The notes beneath the pieces are model-generated. The model worked only from the letters and a program-made list of their open reading frames with translations, did not search any database and was not told where the DNA came from. Both the position numbers and the translations under genes were made by a program. Shown here piece by piece: positions 35,823-47,267 of a stretch of DNA of 64,000 bases. This DNA comes from Paraburkholderia ginsengiterrae. GTDB lineage: Bacteria > Pseudomonadota > Gammaproteobacteria > Burkholderiales > Burkholderiaceae. The number at the start of each line of letters is the position of its first letter. Position 1 is the stretch's first letter. The DNA is taken from assembly GCF_001645125.1 (NCBI RefSeq), contig NZ_LXKA01000330.1, positions 1-64,000 on the forward strand, in the 5' to 3' direction.

Positions 35823-38156
35823 ATGGTTGAACTTGAAATAGACGGCAAGAAAGTAGAGGTGCCTGAAGGCAGCATGGTGATCCAGGCTGCGCATAAGGTC
35901 GACACGTACATTCCTCACTTCTGCTATCACAAGAAGCTGTCGATTGCGGCCAACTGCCGGATGTGTCTGGTCGATGTTGAAAAGATGCCGAAGGCCGTGC
36001 CCGCATGCGCCACGCCGGTGTCGGCCGGCATGATCGTGCGCACCAAGTCGGACAAGGCGGTGAAGGGCCAGCAAGCCGTGATGGAATTCCTGCTGATCAA
36101 CCATCCGCTGGATTGCCCGATCTGCGACCAGGGCGGCGAATGCCAGTTGCAGGATCTGGCCGTGGGCTACGGCAAGTCGGCATCGCGCTATAGCGAAGAA
36201 AAGCGCGTGGTGTTCCACAAGAACGTCGGCCCGCTGATCTCGATGGAAGAAATGTCGCGTTGCATCCACTGCACGCGCTGTGTGCGTTTCGGCCAGGAAG
36301 TGGCCGGCGTGATGGAACTCGGCATGCTGGGCCGCGGCGAGCACTCGGAAATCACGTCGTTCGTCGGCAAGACGGTCGACTCCGAACTCTCGGGCAACAT
36401 GATCGATCTGTGCCCGGTCGGCGCGCTGACCAGCAAGCCGTTCCGCTACAGCGCCCGCACGTGGGAACTGTCGCGCCGCAAGTCGGTGAGCCCGCACGAT
36501 TCCGTCGGCGCGAACCTCGTGGTGCAAGTGAAGAACAACCGCGTGATGCGCGTTCTGCCGTTCGAAAACGAAGCCATCAACGAATGCTGGATTTCGGACA
36601 AGGATCGCTTCTCGTATGAAGGCCTGAATAGCCCCGAGCGTCTGACGAAGCCGATGCTCAAGCAAGGCGGGCAGTGGGTCGAGACCGACTGGCAGACCGC
36701 GCTGGACTATGTGGTCAAGGGTCTGACGGGCATCAAGGGCGACCACGGCGCGAACGCGCTGGCGGCGCTCGGCAGCGCCCACAGCACGGTCGAAGAACTG
36801 TTCCTGTTGAAGCAGCTGGCGCAAGCAGTCGGCACGCCTAACGTCGACTTCCGCCTGCGTCAGTCGGATTTCTCGGCTCCCGTCAACGGCGCGCCGTGGC
36901 TCGGCACCGCTATCGCCGATCTGTCGAACGTCGATGCCGCGCTCGTTATCGGCTCGGATCTGCGCCGCGATCATCCGCTGTTCGCCGCGCGTCTGCGCCA
37001 GGCTGCGAAGGGCGGCGCGAAGCTCACGCTCGTGCAGGCCACCAATGACGACGCACTGATTCCGCAAGCACAGCGGGTGGTTGCAGCGCCCTCCGCATGG
37101 CTCGACGCGCTGGCCGGTATCGCCGCTGCGGTGTCGGAAGCCAACGGTGCAGCACTGCCGGAGGCTTTCGCCGGCGCGCAGGCCACGGACGCTGACAAGC
37201 AAGCCGCGAAGTCGCTCGCAAGCGGCGAGCGCCGCCTCGTGCTGCTTGGCAACGGTGCGGCCCGTCACCCGGACTTCGCAACCATTCACGCTGCTGCGCA
37301 ATGGATCGCGGACGCGACCGGTGCAACGCTGGGCTTCCTCACGGAAACGGCCAACACGGTTGGCGCGCATCTGGTGAACGCATTGCCGGGCGAGGGCGGT
37401 TTGAACGCTCGCGAAGTGTTCGAGCAACCGCGCAAGGGTTATGTGCTGCTGAACGTCGAACCGGAGTTCGACACGGCCAATCCGGCGCAGGCTTTGGCCG
37501 CGCTGAAGCAGGCCGAGATGGTCGTGGTGATGTCGCCGTTCCAGATCGGCGCCGACTACGCCGACGTGCTGCTGCCGATCGCCCCGTTCACGGAAACGTC
37601 CGGTACGTTCGTCAACGCCGAAGGTACGGTGCAGACGTTCAACGGCGTGGTGCGTCCGCTGGGCGACACGCGTCCGGCATGGAAGGTGTTGCGCGTGCTG
37701 GGCAGCCTGCTCGGCGTGCCGGGCTTCGAATTCGACACAGCGGAAGAAGTGCGTGCCACTGCCCTCGGCGACGGCGAACTGAAGTCGCGTCTGTCGAACA
37801 AGACGGGCGTCGCGATTGCGCGCGGCAAGTCGGCAAAGGCTGCGGACGGCAAGTTCGAGCGTATCGCCAATGTGCCGATCTATCACGCCGATGCGCTCGT
37901 GCGTCGCGCTGAGTCGCTGCATCTGACCGCCGCGGCTCGCGCAGCGAACTCGGCCGGTCTGCCGGCGGCGCTGTTCGACAAACTGGGTTTGAAGGAAGGC
38001 GACGCAGTGCGCGTGCGCCAGGGCGAGCAATCGGTGCAGTTGCCGGCCGTGCGCGACGCAAATCTTGCGGAGACGGTCGTCCGCGTATCGGCGGCTACGC
38101 CTGCCGGTGCAGCGCTGGGCAGCCTGTTCGGTGAACTGGTGGTGGAGAAGGCGTAA
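35823..38156 (+). CDS. nuoG: NADH-quinone oxidoreductase subunit G
   Basis: A 777-residue iron-sulfur subunit. The N-terminal 2Fe-2S ferredoxin domain shows FCYHKKLSIAANCRMC and, further on, ACATPV. The His-Cys 4Fe-4S site is in HPLDCPICDQGGECQLQD, and a further 4Fe-4S site has CIHCTRCVRF plus LCPVGAL. The remainder is a molybdopterin-oxidoreductase-like domain without cofactor. It is shorter than E. coli NuoG (908). Start ATG 35823 after AAGGAAG; an in-frame TTG nine bases earlier is possible. nuoH begins directly after the stop. Confidence 0.96.
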   Translation: MVELEIDGKKVEVPEGSMVIQAAHKVDTYIPHFCYHKKLSIAANCRMCLVDVEKMPKAVPACATPVSAGMIVRTKSDKAVKGQQAVMEFLLINHPLDCPICDQGGECQLQDLAVGYGKSASRYSEEKRVVFHKNVGPLISMEEMSRCIHCTRCVRFGQEVAGVMELGMLGRGEHSEITSFVGKTVDSELSGNMIDLCPVGALTSKPFRYSARTWELSRRKSVSPHDSVGANLVVQVKNNRVMRVLPFENEAINECWISDKDRFSYEGLNSPERLTKPMLKQGGQWVETDWQTALDYVVKGLTGIKGDHGANALAALGSAHSTVEELFLLKQLAQAVGTPNVDFRLRQSDFSAPVNGAPWLGTAIADLSNVDAALVIGSDLRRDHPLFAARLRQAAKGGAKLTLVQATNDDALIPQAQRVVAAPSAWLDALAGIAAAVSEANGAALPEAFAGAQATDADKQAAKSLASGERRLVLLGNGAARHPDFATIHAAAQWIADATGATLGFLTETANTVGAHLVNALPGEGGLNAREVFEQPRKGYVLLNVEPEFDTANPAQALAALKQAEMVVVMSPFQIGADYADVLLPIAPFTETSGTFVNAEGTVQTFNGVVRPLGDTRPAWKVLRVLGSLLGVPGFEFDTAEEVRATALGDGELKSRLSNKTGVAIARGKSAKAADGKFERIANVPIYHADALVRRAESLHLTAAARAANSAGLPAALFDKLGLKEGDAVRVRQGEQSVQLPAVRDANLAETVVRVSAATPAGAALGSLFGELVVEKA

Positions 38157-39221
38157 ATGAGCTTGTTCGATACGATCAACTCGGGCGGCACCCAGCTTCT
38201 CGGTATGGCATGGCCCACGGTGTGGGCACTCGTGCGCATCCTGGTGGTGGCCGTCGCGATCCTGCTGTGCGTGGCTTACCTGATTCTGTGGGAGCGTAAG
38301 CTGATCGGCTGGATGCACGTGCGTCTCGGCCCGAACCGCGTCGGCCCCGGTGGTTCGCTGCAGCCGATCGCCGACGTGCTGAAGCTGTTGCTGAAAGAAG
38401 TGATTCAGCCTGCTCAGGCAAGCCGCTGGGTCTATCTGATCGCCCCCGTGATGGTGGTGGTCCCGGCGTTCGCGGTCTGGGCGGTGATTCCGTTCCAGGC
38501 GGGCGCGGTGCTCGGCAACATCAACGCGGGTCTGCTGTACGCGATCTCGATCTCGTCGATCGGCGTGTACGGCGTGATTCTGGCGGGCTGGGCGTCGAAC
38601 TCGAAGTATGCGTTTCTCGGTGCGATGCGCGCGGCGGCACAGATGGTGTCGTACGAAATCTCGATGGGCTTCGCGCTCGTCGTCGTGATGATGACCGCGG
38701 GCACGATGAATCTGTCGGACATCGTCGGTTCGCAGATGCGCGGCATCTTCGCGAGCCACGGCGTGACGTTCCTCTCGTGGAACTGGCTGCCGCTGCTGCC
38801 GGCCTTCGTCGTCTACTTCATTTCGGGTATCGCCGAAACCAACCGTCACCCGTTCGACGTGGTCGAAGGCGAGTCGGAAATCGTCGCGGGTCACATGATC
38901 GATTACTCGGGTATGGCGTTCGCGCTGTTCTTCCTCGCCGAGTACATCAACATGATCGTGATCTCGGCGCTGGCTTCCGTGCTGTTCCTCGGCGGCTGGA
39001 GTGCACCGTTCGAGTTTCTCTCGTTCATCCCCGGCATCTTCTGGCTGGTCCTGAAAGTATTCTTGCTGCTGTCGGTATTCATCTGGGTGCGCGCGACGTT
39101 CCCGCGCTACCGCTATGACCAGATCATGCGTCTGGGTTGGAAGATCTTTCTGCCCGTCACCGTGATCTGGGTGATCGTGGTCGGCTTCTGGATCATGTCG
39201 CCGTTGAATATCTGGAATTAA
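38157..39221 (+). CDS. nuoH: NADH-quinone oxidoreductase subunit H
   Basis: A 354-residue membrane subunit with about eight helices that forms the quinone-entry channel. Signatures: [19 protein letters not shown] (about 45-63), the [15 protein letters not shown] stretch and [20 protein letters not shown] (about 225-244), whose acidic residues lie in the quinone-coupling loop. ATG directly abuts the nuoG stop. Confidence 0.97.
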   Translation: MSLFDTINSGGTQLLGMAWPTVWALVRILVVAVAILLCVAYLILWERKLIGWMHVRLGPNRVGPGGSLQPIADVLKLLLKEVIQPAQASRWVYLIAPVMVVVPAFAVWAVIPFQAGAVLGNINAGLLYAISISSIGVYGVILAGWASNSKYAFLGAMRAAAQMVSYEISMGFALVVVMMTAGTMNLSDIVGSQMRGIFASHGVTFLSWNWLPLLPAFVVYFISGIAETNRHPFDVVEGESEIVAGHMIDYSGMAFALFFLAEYINMIVISALASVLFLGGWSAPFEFLSFIPGIFWLVLKVFLLLSVFIWVRATFPRYRYDQIMRLGWKIFLPVTVIWVIVVGFWIMSPLNIWN

Positions 39222-39235
39222 AGGGCGGACGAACC

Positions 39236-39724
39236 ATGACCGCAATTCAAAACTTCTTCAAGACCTTCTTTCTGACCGAGCTGCTGAAGGGCCTCGCGCT
39301 GACGGGACGTTACACGTTCCAGCGCAAGATCACCGTGCAGTTCCCGGAAGAGAAGACCCCGATCTCGCCGCGTTTCCGTGGCCTGCATGCGCTGCGCCGC
39401 TATGAAAACGGCGAAGAGCGCTGCATCGCCTGCAAGCTGTGCGAAGCGGTGTGCCCGGCGCTCGCCATCACGATCGAGTCGGAAACGCGCGCGGACAACA
39501 CGCGCCGCACGACGCGCTACGACATCGACCTGACCAAGTGCATCTTCTGCGGTTTCTGCGAAGAGAGCTGCCCGGTCGATTCGATCGTCGAGACGCACAT
39601 TCTCGAGTATCACGGCGAAAAGCGTGGCGACCTGTACTTCACGAAAGACATGCTGCTGGCGGTGGGCGATCGCTACGAAACGGAGATCGCCGCCAATAAG
39701 GCAGCCGACGCACCGTATCGTTGA
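39236..39724 (+). CDS. nuoI: NADH-quinone oxidoreductase subunit I
   Basis: A 162-residue subunit with two 4Fe-4S clusters (N6a and N6b). Cys63/66/69/73 are in [12 protein letters not shown] and Cys102/105/108/112 in [12 protein letters not shown]. It passes electrons towards NuoB. Start ATG 39236, 14 bases after nuoH; longer frames overlap nuoH and are rejected. Confidence 0.97.
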   Translation: MTAIQNFFKTFFLTELLKGLALTGRYTFQRKITVQFPEEKTPISPRFRGLHALRRYENGEERCIACKLCEAVCPALAITIESETRADNTRRTTRYDIDLTKCIFCGFCEESCPVDSIVETHILEYHGEKRGDLYFTKDMLLAVGDRYETEIAANKAADAPYR

Positions 39725-39779
39725 AGCAATTCAGTTGAAGCAGTCAATGCAGTAATCACGGCCTGTTGTCGGGCCGGGC

Positions 39780-39801
39780 GCCGCGGCCTGAACGCCGCGG
39801 C
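39780..39801 (+). repeat. Hairpin in the nuoI-nuoJ gap
   Basis: GCCGCGGC at 39780-39787 and again at 39794-39801 (a self-inverse octamer) forms an 8-bp stem with a CTGAAC loop, within a 169-base gap; no T-run. Confidence 0.45.
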
Positions 39802-39893
39802 ACGGCGCACCTGTGCGGCTGTTCTGGCGGTTTTGCCAGTCACATGTGCCAAAGAACAATGCCTGACGATGGCCTAACGATGAACCGGTAATC

Positions 39894-40583
39894 ATGGAAT
39901 TCACGACCGTACTGTTCTACATCTTCGCGCTGCTCCTGGTTGTCTCAGGGCTGAAGGTGATCACCTCGCGCAACCCGGTTTCGTCCGCACTGTTTCTGGT
40001 GCTGGCGTTCTTCAACGCAGCCGCGATCTGGATGCTGCTGGAGGCCGAGTTCCTTGCGATCCTGCTGGTGCTGGTCTATGTCGGCGCGGTGATGGTGCTG
40101 TTCCTGTTCGTCGTGATGATGCTGGACATCAATCTCGACGTGCTGCGCAAAGACTTCAAGCGTTTCGTGCCAATGGCCACGCTGGTGGGCGTGATCATCG
40201 TGCTCGAAACGGCGCTGGTTCTGTGGCACGGCTACGGTGCGACCACCACGGCGTTGCGTGATACCACGGTCGCCGCGAACGGCATGGGCGACTGGTCGAA
40301 CACCCGCATCATCGGCAAGGTCATCTACACCGATTACATCTTCGCGTTCGAAGTGGCCGGTCTCGTGCTGCTGGTCGCGATCATCGCGGCGATCGCGCTG
40401 ACCACGAGCCATAAGAAAGACAGCAAGCGTCAGAAAGTCAGCGAGCAGGTCAAGGTGCGTGCCCAGGACCGCGTGCGCGTCGTGAAGATGAAGTCGGAAA
40501 AGACCGCGGCAACCGTCGCGGCGGAAGAAGCCGCAGCGGCAGCGGCAGCAGCAGCCGACTCGGCACCGGCCAAGAACAGCTGA
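39894..40583 (+). CDS. nuoJ: NADH-quinone oxidoreductase subunit J
   Basis: A 229-residue membrane subunit with five helices, including the pi-bulge helix region in [20 protein letters not shown] (about 61-80). The last helix ends near residue 173. A charged and then Ala-rich tail of about 55 residues follows ([20 protein letters not shown] and a run of alanines near 210-218). E. coli NuoJ is 184 residues, so the tail is an extension. Follows nuoI after 169 bases. Confidence 0.95.
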   Translation: MEFTTVLFYIFALLLVVSGLKVITSRNPVSSALFLVLAFFNAAAIWMLLEAEFLAILLVLVYVGAVMVLFLFVVMMLDINLDVLRKDFKRFVPMATLVGVIIVLETALVLWHGYGATTTALRDTTVAANGMGDWSNTRIIGKVIYTDYIFAFEVAGLVLLVAIIAAIALTTSHKKDSKRQKVSEQVKVRAQDRVRVVKMKSEKTAATVAAEEAAAAAAAAADSAPAKNS

Positions 40584-40603
40584 GCGGACAGGAGATAGAA
40601 ATC

Positions 40604-40909
40604 ATGTTGACCCTTGCTCATTACCTTGTCCTCGGCGCGATCCTGTTTGCGATCAGCGTCGTCGGCATTTTCCTGAACCGTCGCAACGTCATCATTATTC
40701 TGATGGCGATCGAACTGATGCTGCTCGCGGTGAACACCAATTTCGTCGCGTTCTCGCACTACCTCGGCGACGTGCATGGCCAGATCTTTGTCTTCTTCGT
40801 GCTGACGGTTGCGGCAGCGGAAGCGGCAATCGGCCTCGCGATTCTGGTGACCCTGTTCCGTAGCCTCGACACGATCAATGTCGAGGACCTCGATCAGCTC
40901 AAAGGTTAA
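40604..40909 (+). CDS. nuoK: NADH-quinone oxidoreductase subunit K
   Basis: A 101-residue membrane subunit with three helices. The conserved membrane Glu residues of the proton path are in [17 protein letters not shown] (about 34-50) and in [18 protein letters not shown] clear GGAGATAG ribosome site precedes ATG 40604. Confidence 0.97.
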   Translation: MLTLAHYLVLGAILFAISVVGIFLNRRNVIIILMAIELMLLAVNTNFVAFSHYLGDVHGQIFVFFVLTVAAAEAAIGLAILVTLFRSLDTINVEDLDQLKG

Positions 40910-40926
40910 TTTCAGGTAAAGCGGTT

Positions 40927-43005
<2,079 letters not shown>

Positions 43006-43019
43006 GGCGAGGGACACTA

Positions 43020-44513
43020 ATGCACGCATATCCGATTCTCAGTATCGCGATCTGGTTGCCGATCCTCGTCGGCCTCCTTGTTCTGGCTGTCGGTTCCGAC
43101 CGGAACCCGGCTCCGGCGCGCTGGATCGCGCTGATCGGCTCGGTCGTCAGTTTCCTCGTGACGATCCCGCTGATTACCGGTTTTGATTCGAGCACGGCCG
43201 ATCTGCAGTTCGTCGAAAAGGCGAACTGGATCGAGCGCTTCAACATTACGTATCACCTGGGTGTCGACGGCATCTCGATGTGGTTTGTCGTGCTGACCGC
43301 ATTGATTACGGTGATCGTCGTGATCTCCGCGTGGGAAGTGATCACGAAGAACGTGGCGCAGTATCTGGCCGCGTTCCTGATCCTGTCGGGCATCATGGTC
43401 GGCGTGTTCAGCGCGGCCGACGGCATGCTGTTCTACGTGTCCTTCGAAGCGACGCTGATTCCGATGTACATCATCATCGGCGTGTGGGGTGGGGCGAACC
43501 GCGTGTACGCGGCGTTCAAGTTCTTCCTGTACACGCTGATGGGCTCGCTGCTGATGCTGGTCGCGTTGCTGTACCTGTACGTCGAGACCGGCACGTTCGA
43601 CCTCGCCACGTGGCAGCATGCGCAGATCGCCATGACGCCGCAGGTGCTGCTATTCATAGCGTTCTTCCTCGCTTTCGCCGTGAAGGTGCCGATGTGGCCG
43701 GTCCACACGTGGTTGCCTGACGCCCACGTGGAAGCGCCGACCGGCGGCTCGGTCGTACTGGCGGCGATCATGCTGAAGCTGGGCGCCTATGGTTTCCTGC
43801 GCTTCTCGTTGCCGATCGCACCCGACGCAAGCCATTTCCTCGCGCCGGTGGTGATCGCGCTGTCGCTGATCGCGGTGATCTACATCGGTCTGGTCGCGAT
43901 GGTGCAGGCCGACATGAAGAAGCTGGTCGCGTATTCGTCGATTGCGCACATGGGCTTCGTGACGCTCGGCTTCTTCATCTTCAACCAGCTCGGTGTGGAA
44001 GGCGCGATCGTGCAGATGATCTCGCACGGTTTCGTGTCGGGCGCGATGTTCCTTTGCATCGGCGTGTTGTATGACCGCATGCACTCGCGCCAGATCGCCG
44101 ATTACGGCGGCGTGGTCAACGTGATGCCGAAGTTCGCGGCGTTCGTGATGCTGTTCTCCATGGCGAATTGCGGCTTGCCAGGCACTTCAGGTTTCGTCGG
44201 CGAGTTCATGGTGATTCTGGCCTCGGTCCAGTACAACTTCTGGATCGCGGGCGGTGCGGCTGTCACGCTGATTCTCGGCGCGGCTTACACGCTGTGGATG
44301 TACAAGCGCGTGTACTTCGGCGCGGTGGTCAACGATCACGTGAAGAGCCTGCTCGATATCAATCGCCGCGAGTTTTTCATGCTGGCAGTGCTTGCCGCAC
44401 TGACGCTGTTCATGGGCCTGTATCCGAAGCCCTTTACCGATGTGATGCACGTATCCGTGGAAAACCTCCTCTCCCACGTTGCGCAATCAAAGCTGCCGTT
44501 GTTGCCTCAGTAA
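43020..44513 (+). CDS. nuoM: NADH-quinone oxidoreductase subunit M
   Basis: A 497-residue antiporter-like proton-pumping subunit with about 14 helices. The key membrane Glu is in FYVSFEATLIPMYIIIGVWG (about 140-159), and the Lys/His pump elements are in FAVKVPMWPVHTWLPDAHVE (about 218-240) followed by APTGGSV. Start ATG 43020, 14 bases after nuoL. Confidence 0.97.
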   Translation: MHAYPILSIAIWLPILVGLLVLAVGSDRNPAPARWIALIGSVVSFLVTIPLITGFDSSTADLQFVEKANWIERFNITYHLGVDGISMWFVVLTALITVIVVISAWEVITKNVAQYLAAFLILSGIMVGVFSAADGMLFYVSFEATLIPMYIIIGVWGGANRVYAAFKFFLYTLMGSLLMLVALLYLYVETGTFDLATWQHAQIAMTPQVLLFIAFFLAFAVKVPMWPVHTWLPDAHVEAPTGGSVVLAAIMLKLGAYGFLRFSLPIAPDASHFLAPVVIALSLIAVIYIGLVAMVQADMKKLVAYSSIAHMGFVTLGFFIFNQLGVEGAIVQMISHGFVSGAMFLCIGVLYDRMHSRQIADYGGVVNVMPKFAAFVMLFSMANCGLPGTSGFVGEFMVILASVQYNFWIAGGAAVTLILGAAYTLWMYKRVYFGAVVNDHVKSLLDINRREFFMLAVLAALTLFMGLYPKPFTDVMHVSVENLLSHVAQSKLPLLPQ

Positions 44514-44536
44514 CGCGGAGCGGAGGAATTTAAACC

Positions 44537-46009
44537 ATGCAAAACGCCCCTATGACTGCTCTGTTGCCCGACGCACTGGTGATGCTCGCCGTTGTGGTCG
44601 CGTGGCTCAACGACACGTTCGTCGGCCAGGCCGGTCGTCGTACCACGTATTTCATCGCGTTCTTCTCGACGCTCGTCGCCGGCATCTGGTTCGCGATGAA
44701 CGCGTTCGACCCGCAAGTGCGCTACTACTTCGGCCACATGTACGTGGTCGACTCGTTCGCCAACCTGATGAAAGCAGTGGTGACGCTCGGCTACGCCCTG
44801 TCGATCGTCTACTCGCGCCGTTACCTGGAAGATCGCGGTCTGTTCCGCGGCGAGTTCTTCCTGTTGGGCATGTTCTCGCTGCTCGGTCAGCTCGTCATGA
44901 TCTCCGGCAACAACTTCCTGACGCTGTATCTCGGCCTGGAACTGATGTCTCTGTCGCTGTACGGCGTGATCGCTCTGCGTCGCGACGCTGCGCCGTCGAA
45001 CGAAGCGGCCATGAAGTACTACGTGCTCGGCGCGCTGGCTTCCGGCTTCCTGCTGTATGGCATTTCGATGCTGTACGGCGCGACTGGCTCGCTCGACCTG
45101 AACGAAGTGTTCAAGGCGATCGGCACGAGCCACTACGATCCGAGCGTGCTGCTGTTCGGCGTGATCTTCATCGTGGCGGGTGTGGCGTTCAAGATGGGCG
45201 CGGTGCCGTTCCACATGTGGGTGCCTGACGTGTACCAGGGCGCGCCGACCGCAATGACGCTGCTCGTAGGCGGCGGTCCGAAGGTTGCGGCATTCGCGTG
45301 GGGCTTGCGCTTCCTCGTGATGGGTCTGCTGCCGCTGGCGGTCGAGTGGCAGCAAATGCTGGTGATCCTCGCGGCGCTGTCGCTGATCGTCGGCAACATC
45401 ACCGGTATCGTGCAGCGCAATGTCAAGCGGATGCTGGCGTACTCGGCGATCTCGAACATGGGCTTCGTGCTGCTGGGCCTGCTGGCCGGCGTGGTCGACA
45501 GCAAGACGACGGGTGCCGCGAGCGCGTACGGCTCGGCGATGTATTACAGCATCGTCTACCTGATCACGACGATGGGCACGTTCGGCGTCATCATGCTGCT
45601 GGCGCGCCGCGATTTCGAAGCGGACACGCTCGAAGATTTCAAGGGTCTGAACCAGCGCAGCCCGGTGTTCGCGTTCGTGATGATGATCATGATGTTCTCG
45701 CTCGCCGGCATCCCGCCCGCGGTCGGTTTCTACGCGAAGCTCGCCGTGCTGCAAGCCACCATGAACGCCGGCCTGACCTGGCTGACGGTGCTGGCCGTGA
45801 TCACCTCGCTGTTCGGTGCGTTCTACTACTTGCGTATCGTCAAGCTGATGTACTTTGATGATCCGCAAGACACGTCGCCGATTGTTGCCGACACCAGCAC
45901 GCGTGCATTGCTCGCGCTCAACGGTGTGGCCGTGCTGGTGCTCGGTATTGTGCCGGATCCGCTGTTGAAGGCCTGTCTGCAGGCTATGCAGCACACGCTG
46001 CTTCTCTGA
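44537..46009 (+). CDS. nuoN: NADH-quinone oxidoreductase subunit N
   Basis: A 490-residue antiporter-like subunit. The conserved Glu is in LGLELMSLSLYGVIAL (about 133-148) and the Lys region is in FKMGAVPFHMWVPDVYQGAP. A GGAGG site precedes ATG 44537; the second Met (residue 6) is an alternative. Its TGA overlaps the ATG of the DUF2818 gene by one base. Confidence 0.96.
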   Translation: MQNAPMTALLPDALVMLAVVVAWLNDTFVGQAGRRTTYFIAFFSTLVAGIWFAMNAFDPQVRYYFGHMYVVDSFANLMKAVVTLGYALSIVYSRRYLEDRGLFRGEFFLLGMFSLLGQLVMISGNNFLTLYLGLELMSLSLYGVIALRRDAAPSNEAAMKYYVLGALASGFLLYGISMLYGATGSLDLNEVFKAIGTSHYDPSVLLFGVIFIVAGVAFKMGAVPFHMWVPDVYQGAPTAMTLLVGGGPKVAAFAWGLRFLVMGLLPLAVEWQQMLVILAALSLIVGNITGIVQRNVKRMLAYSAISNMGFVLLGLLAGVVDSKTTGAASAYGSAMYYSIVYLITTMGTFGVIMLLARRDFEADTLEDFKGLNQRSPVFAFVMMIMMFSLAGIPPAVGFYAKLAVLQATMNAGLTWLTVLAVITSLFGAFYYLRIVKLMYFDDPQDTSPIVADTSTRALLALNGVAVLVLGIVPDPLLKACLQAMQHTLLL

Positions 46010-46305
46010 TGTCGGCAGCGGGTTGGTTTATCGTGCTGTTGGCGCTGGTTGGCGCCAACCTGCCGTTCCTGAATCAGCGCCTCTTCGCCGCCGTGCCGTT
46101 GAAAGCGGCGAAGAAGAGCGCCTGGATCCGGATAGCCGAGTTGATCGTGCTGTACTTTGTGGTCGGCGCACTCGGTTTTCTGCTCGAAGCGCGGGCGGGT
46201 AACCGCTTCGAGCAGGGATGGCAGTTCTACGCGATCACGTTTGCGCTATTCGTCGTGTTCGCATTCCCAGGCTTCACCTTCCAGTATCTCGTCAAACGCC
46301 GCTGA
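46009..46305 (+). CDS. DUF2818 family membrane protein
   Basis: A 98-residue membrane protein with three helices (about 5-20, 42-60 and 72-92) and a basic loop (PLKAAKKSAWIRI). The family is small, of unknown function and, as far as I know, found next to nuoN in betaproteobacteria. TGATG coupling to nuoN means it is translated with complex I, so an assembly or stability role is a reasonable inference. Confidence 0.88.
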   Translation: MSAAGWFIVLLALVGANLPFLNQRLFAAVPLKAAKKSAWIRIAELIVLYFVVGALGFLLEARAGNRFEQGWQFYAITFALFVVFAFPGFTFQYLVKRR

Positions 46306-46345
46306 CGGCGCATAGCCGTCGCGCACCATGTTTCAAGGTCCGCAC

Positions 46346-46930
46346 ATGGCTGAACTTCCCAATCACGACCACGCGCTTACCGAGACTTGTCTCGAGAGCA
46401 AAACGATCCATCAAGGGCCGTTTTTGACCCTCAAGTGCGATACCGTACGCCTGCCGGACGGCAAGCAGGCCACTCGCGAATATGTACAGCACCCGGGTGC
46501 CGTGATGGTCATCCCGCTATTCGACGATGGCCGCGTGCTGCTGGAAAACCAGTATCGGTATCCGATGGGCAAGGTGATGGTCGAGTATCCGGCCGGAAAA
46601 CTCGATCCGAACGAAGGCGCGCTGGCTTGCGCAATACGTGAGTTAAGGGAAGAGACTGGCTATACCGCGCGGGAGTATGTTTATCTGACGCGCATTCACC
46701 CGATCATTTCCTATTCGACTGAATTCATCGATATCTATCTGGCGCGTGGCCTGACTGCCGGCAAGCGCAAACTCGACGACGGTGAATTCCTCGAACTGTT
46801 CACGGCAAGCGTGGCTGACGTGTCGGAGTGGGTGCGTACCGGCAAGATTACCGACGTCAAGACGGTGATCGGCACGTTCTGGCTGGAGAAGGTCCTGTCG
46901 GGTGCCTGGCCGACGGCGGAGCCGAACTAA
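46346..46930 (+). CDS. Nudix hydrolase, ADP-ribose pyrophosphatase type
   Basis: A 194-residue Nudix enzyme. A complete Nudix box runs from Gly84 to Tyr106: GKLDPNE, seven residues, then RELREETGY. The preceding MVEYPAGKLD is typical of the ADP-ribose/NDP-sugar pyrophosphatase group (NudF-like). Start ATG 46346 with AAGG upstream; an earlier ATG at 46328 lacks a ribosome site. It ends the nuo transcript and is followed by a long hairpin. Hydrolysis of ADP-ribose would fit recycling of NAD breakdown products, but this is inference. Confidence 0.9.
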   Translation: MAELPNHDHALTETCLESKTIHQGPFLTLKCDTVRLPDGKQATREYVQHPGAVMVIPLFDDGRVLLENQYRYPMGKVMVEYPAGKLDPNEGALACAIRELREETGYTAREYVYLTRIHPIISYSTEFIDIYLARGLTAGKRKLDDGEFLELFTASVADVSEWVRTGKITDVKTVIGTFWLEKVLSGAWPTAEPN

Positions 46931-46985
46931 TCCGGTAGGTGTGGGCAGTGCGCGGCTTGCGCACCAGTTAGGGATCGTTTTGGCG

Positions 46986-47020
46986 AGGCCCCCGTTGGTT
47001 CAGGACCAACGGGGGCTTTG
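46986..47020 (+). terminator. Hairpin after the Nudix gene, likely end of the nuo transcript
   Basis: A 12-bp stem GCCCCCGTTGGT (46988-46999) with ACCAACGGGGGC (47005-47016) is followed by only three T, so termination is probable but not textbook. Confidence 0.6.
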
Positions 47021-47206
47021 TCGTTGTAGAGGCGAAATTGCGTAACGCGGTTCCCGTCGCGCGTTCTTGGAGAATCCGTACACGTCCTATGCCATTCGCC
47101 AGTCTCGTCACGCAATCGTTGTCACTCTAATATCGATCTTTGTTGAGCGTGTTCATCATGCCTATTTACTTTGGATAACGAAATAAATGGCGATGCGAAG
47201 ACTGAT

Positions 47207-47248
47207 GATTCCGATCATGGTTGTCACTTGACAACCATGATCGGAATC
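47207..47248. promoter_or_regulatory. Perfect 20-bp inverted repeat, candidate operator
   Basis: The arm at 47207-47226 (GATTCCGATCATGGTTGTCA) is exactly inverted at 47229-47248 with a two-base centre (CT). The right arm contains TTGACA (47228-47233), which is 17 bases from TAAATT (47251-47256), so the palindrome would cover the -35 box of a promoter. It ends 19 bases before the ATG of the HicA-like gene. Confidence 0.75.
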
Positions 47249-47267
47249 GCTAAATTGGAGGACATAG

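Larger units (their letters stand above)
46931..47267 (+). other. 337-bp AT-richer gap: terminator, then operator-like palindrome
   Basis: The first 90 bases hold the nuo-distal hairpin. From about 47040 the sequence becomes visibly richer in A/T than the rest of the window. The region ends in the 42-base palindrome (47207-47248) and a GGAGGA ribosome site. No gene or RNA is recognised between 47020 and 47206. Confidence 0.5.

Noticed and set aside
35409-39245. A 1278-codon open frame on the minus strand opposite nuoF-nuoI
   Set aside because: It is antisense to four certain nuo genes; the encoded sequence is Arg/His/Gln-rich with no family pattern, which is the usual effect of strong GC3 bias.
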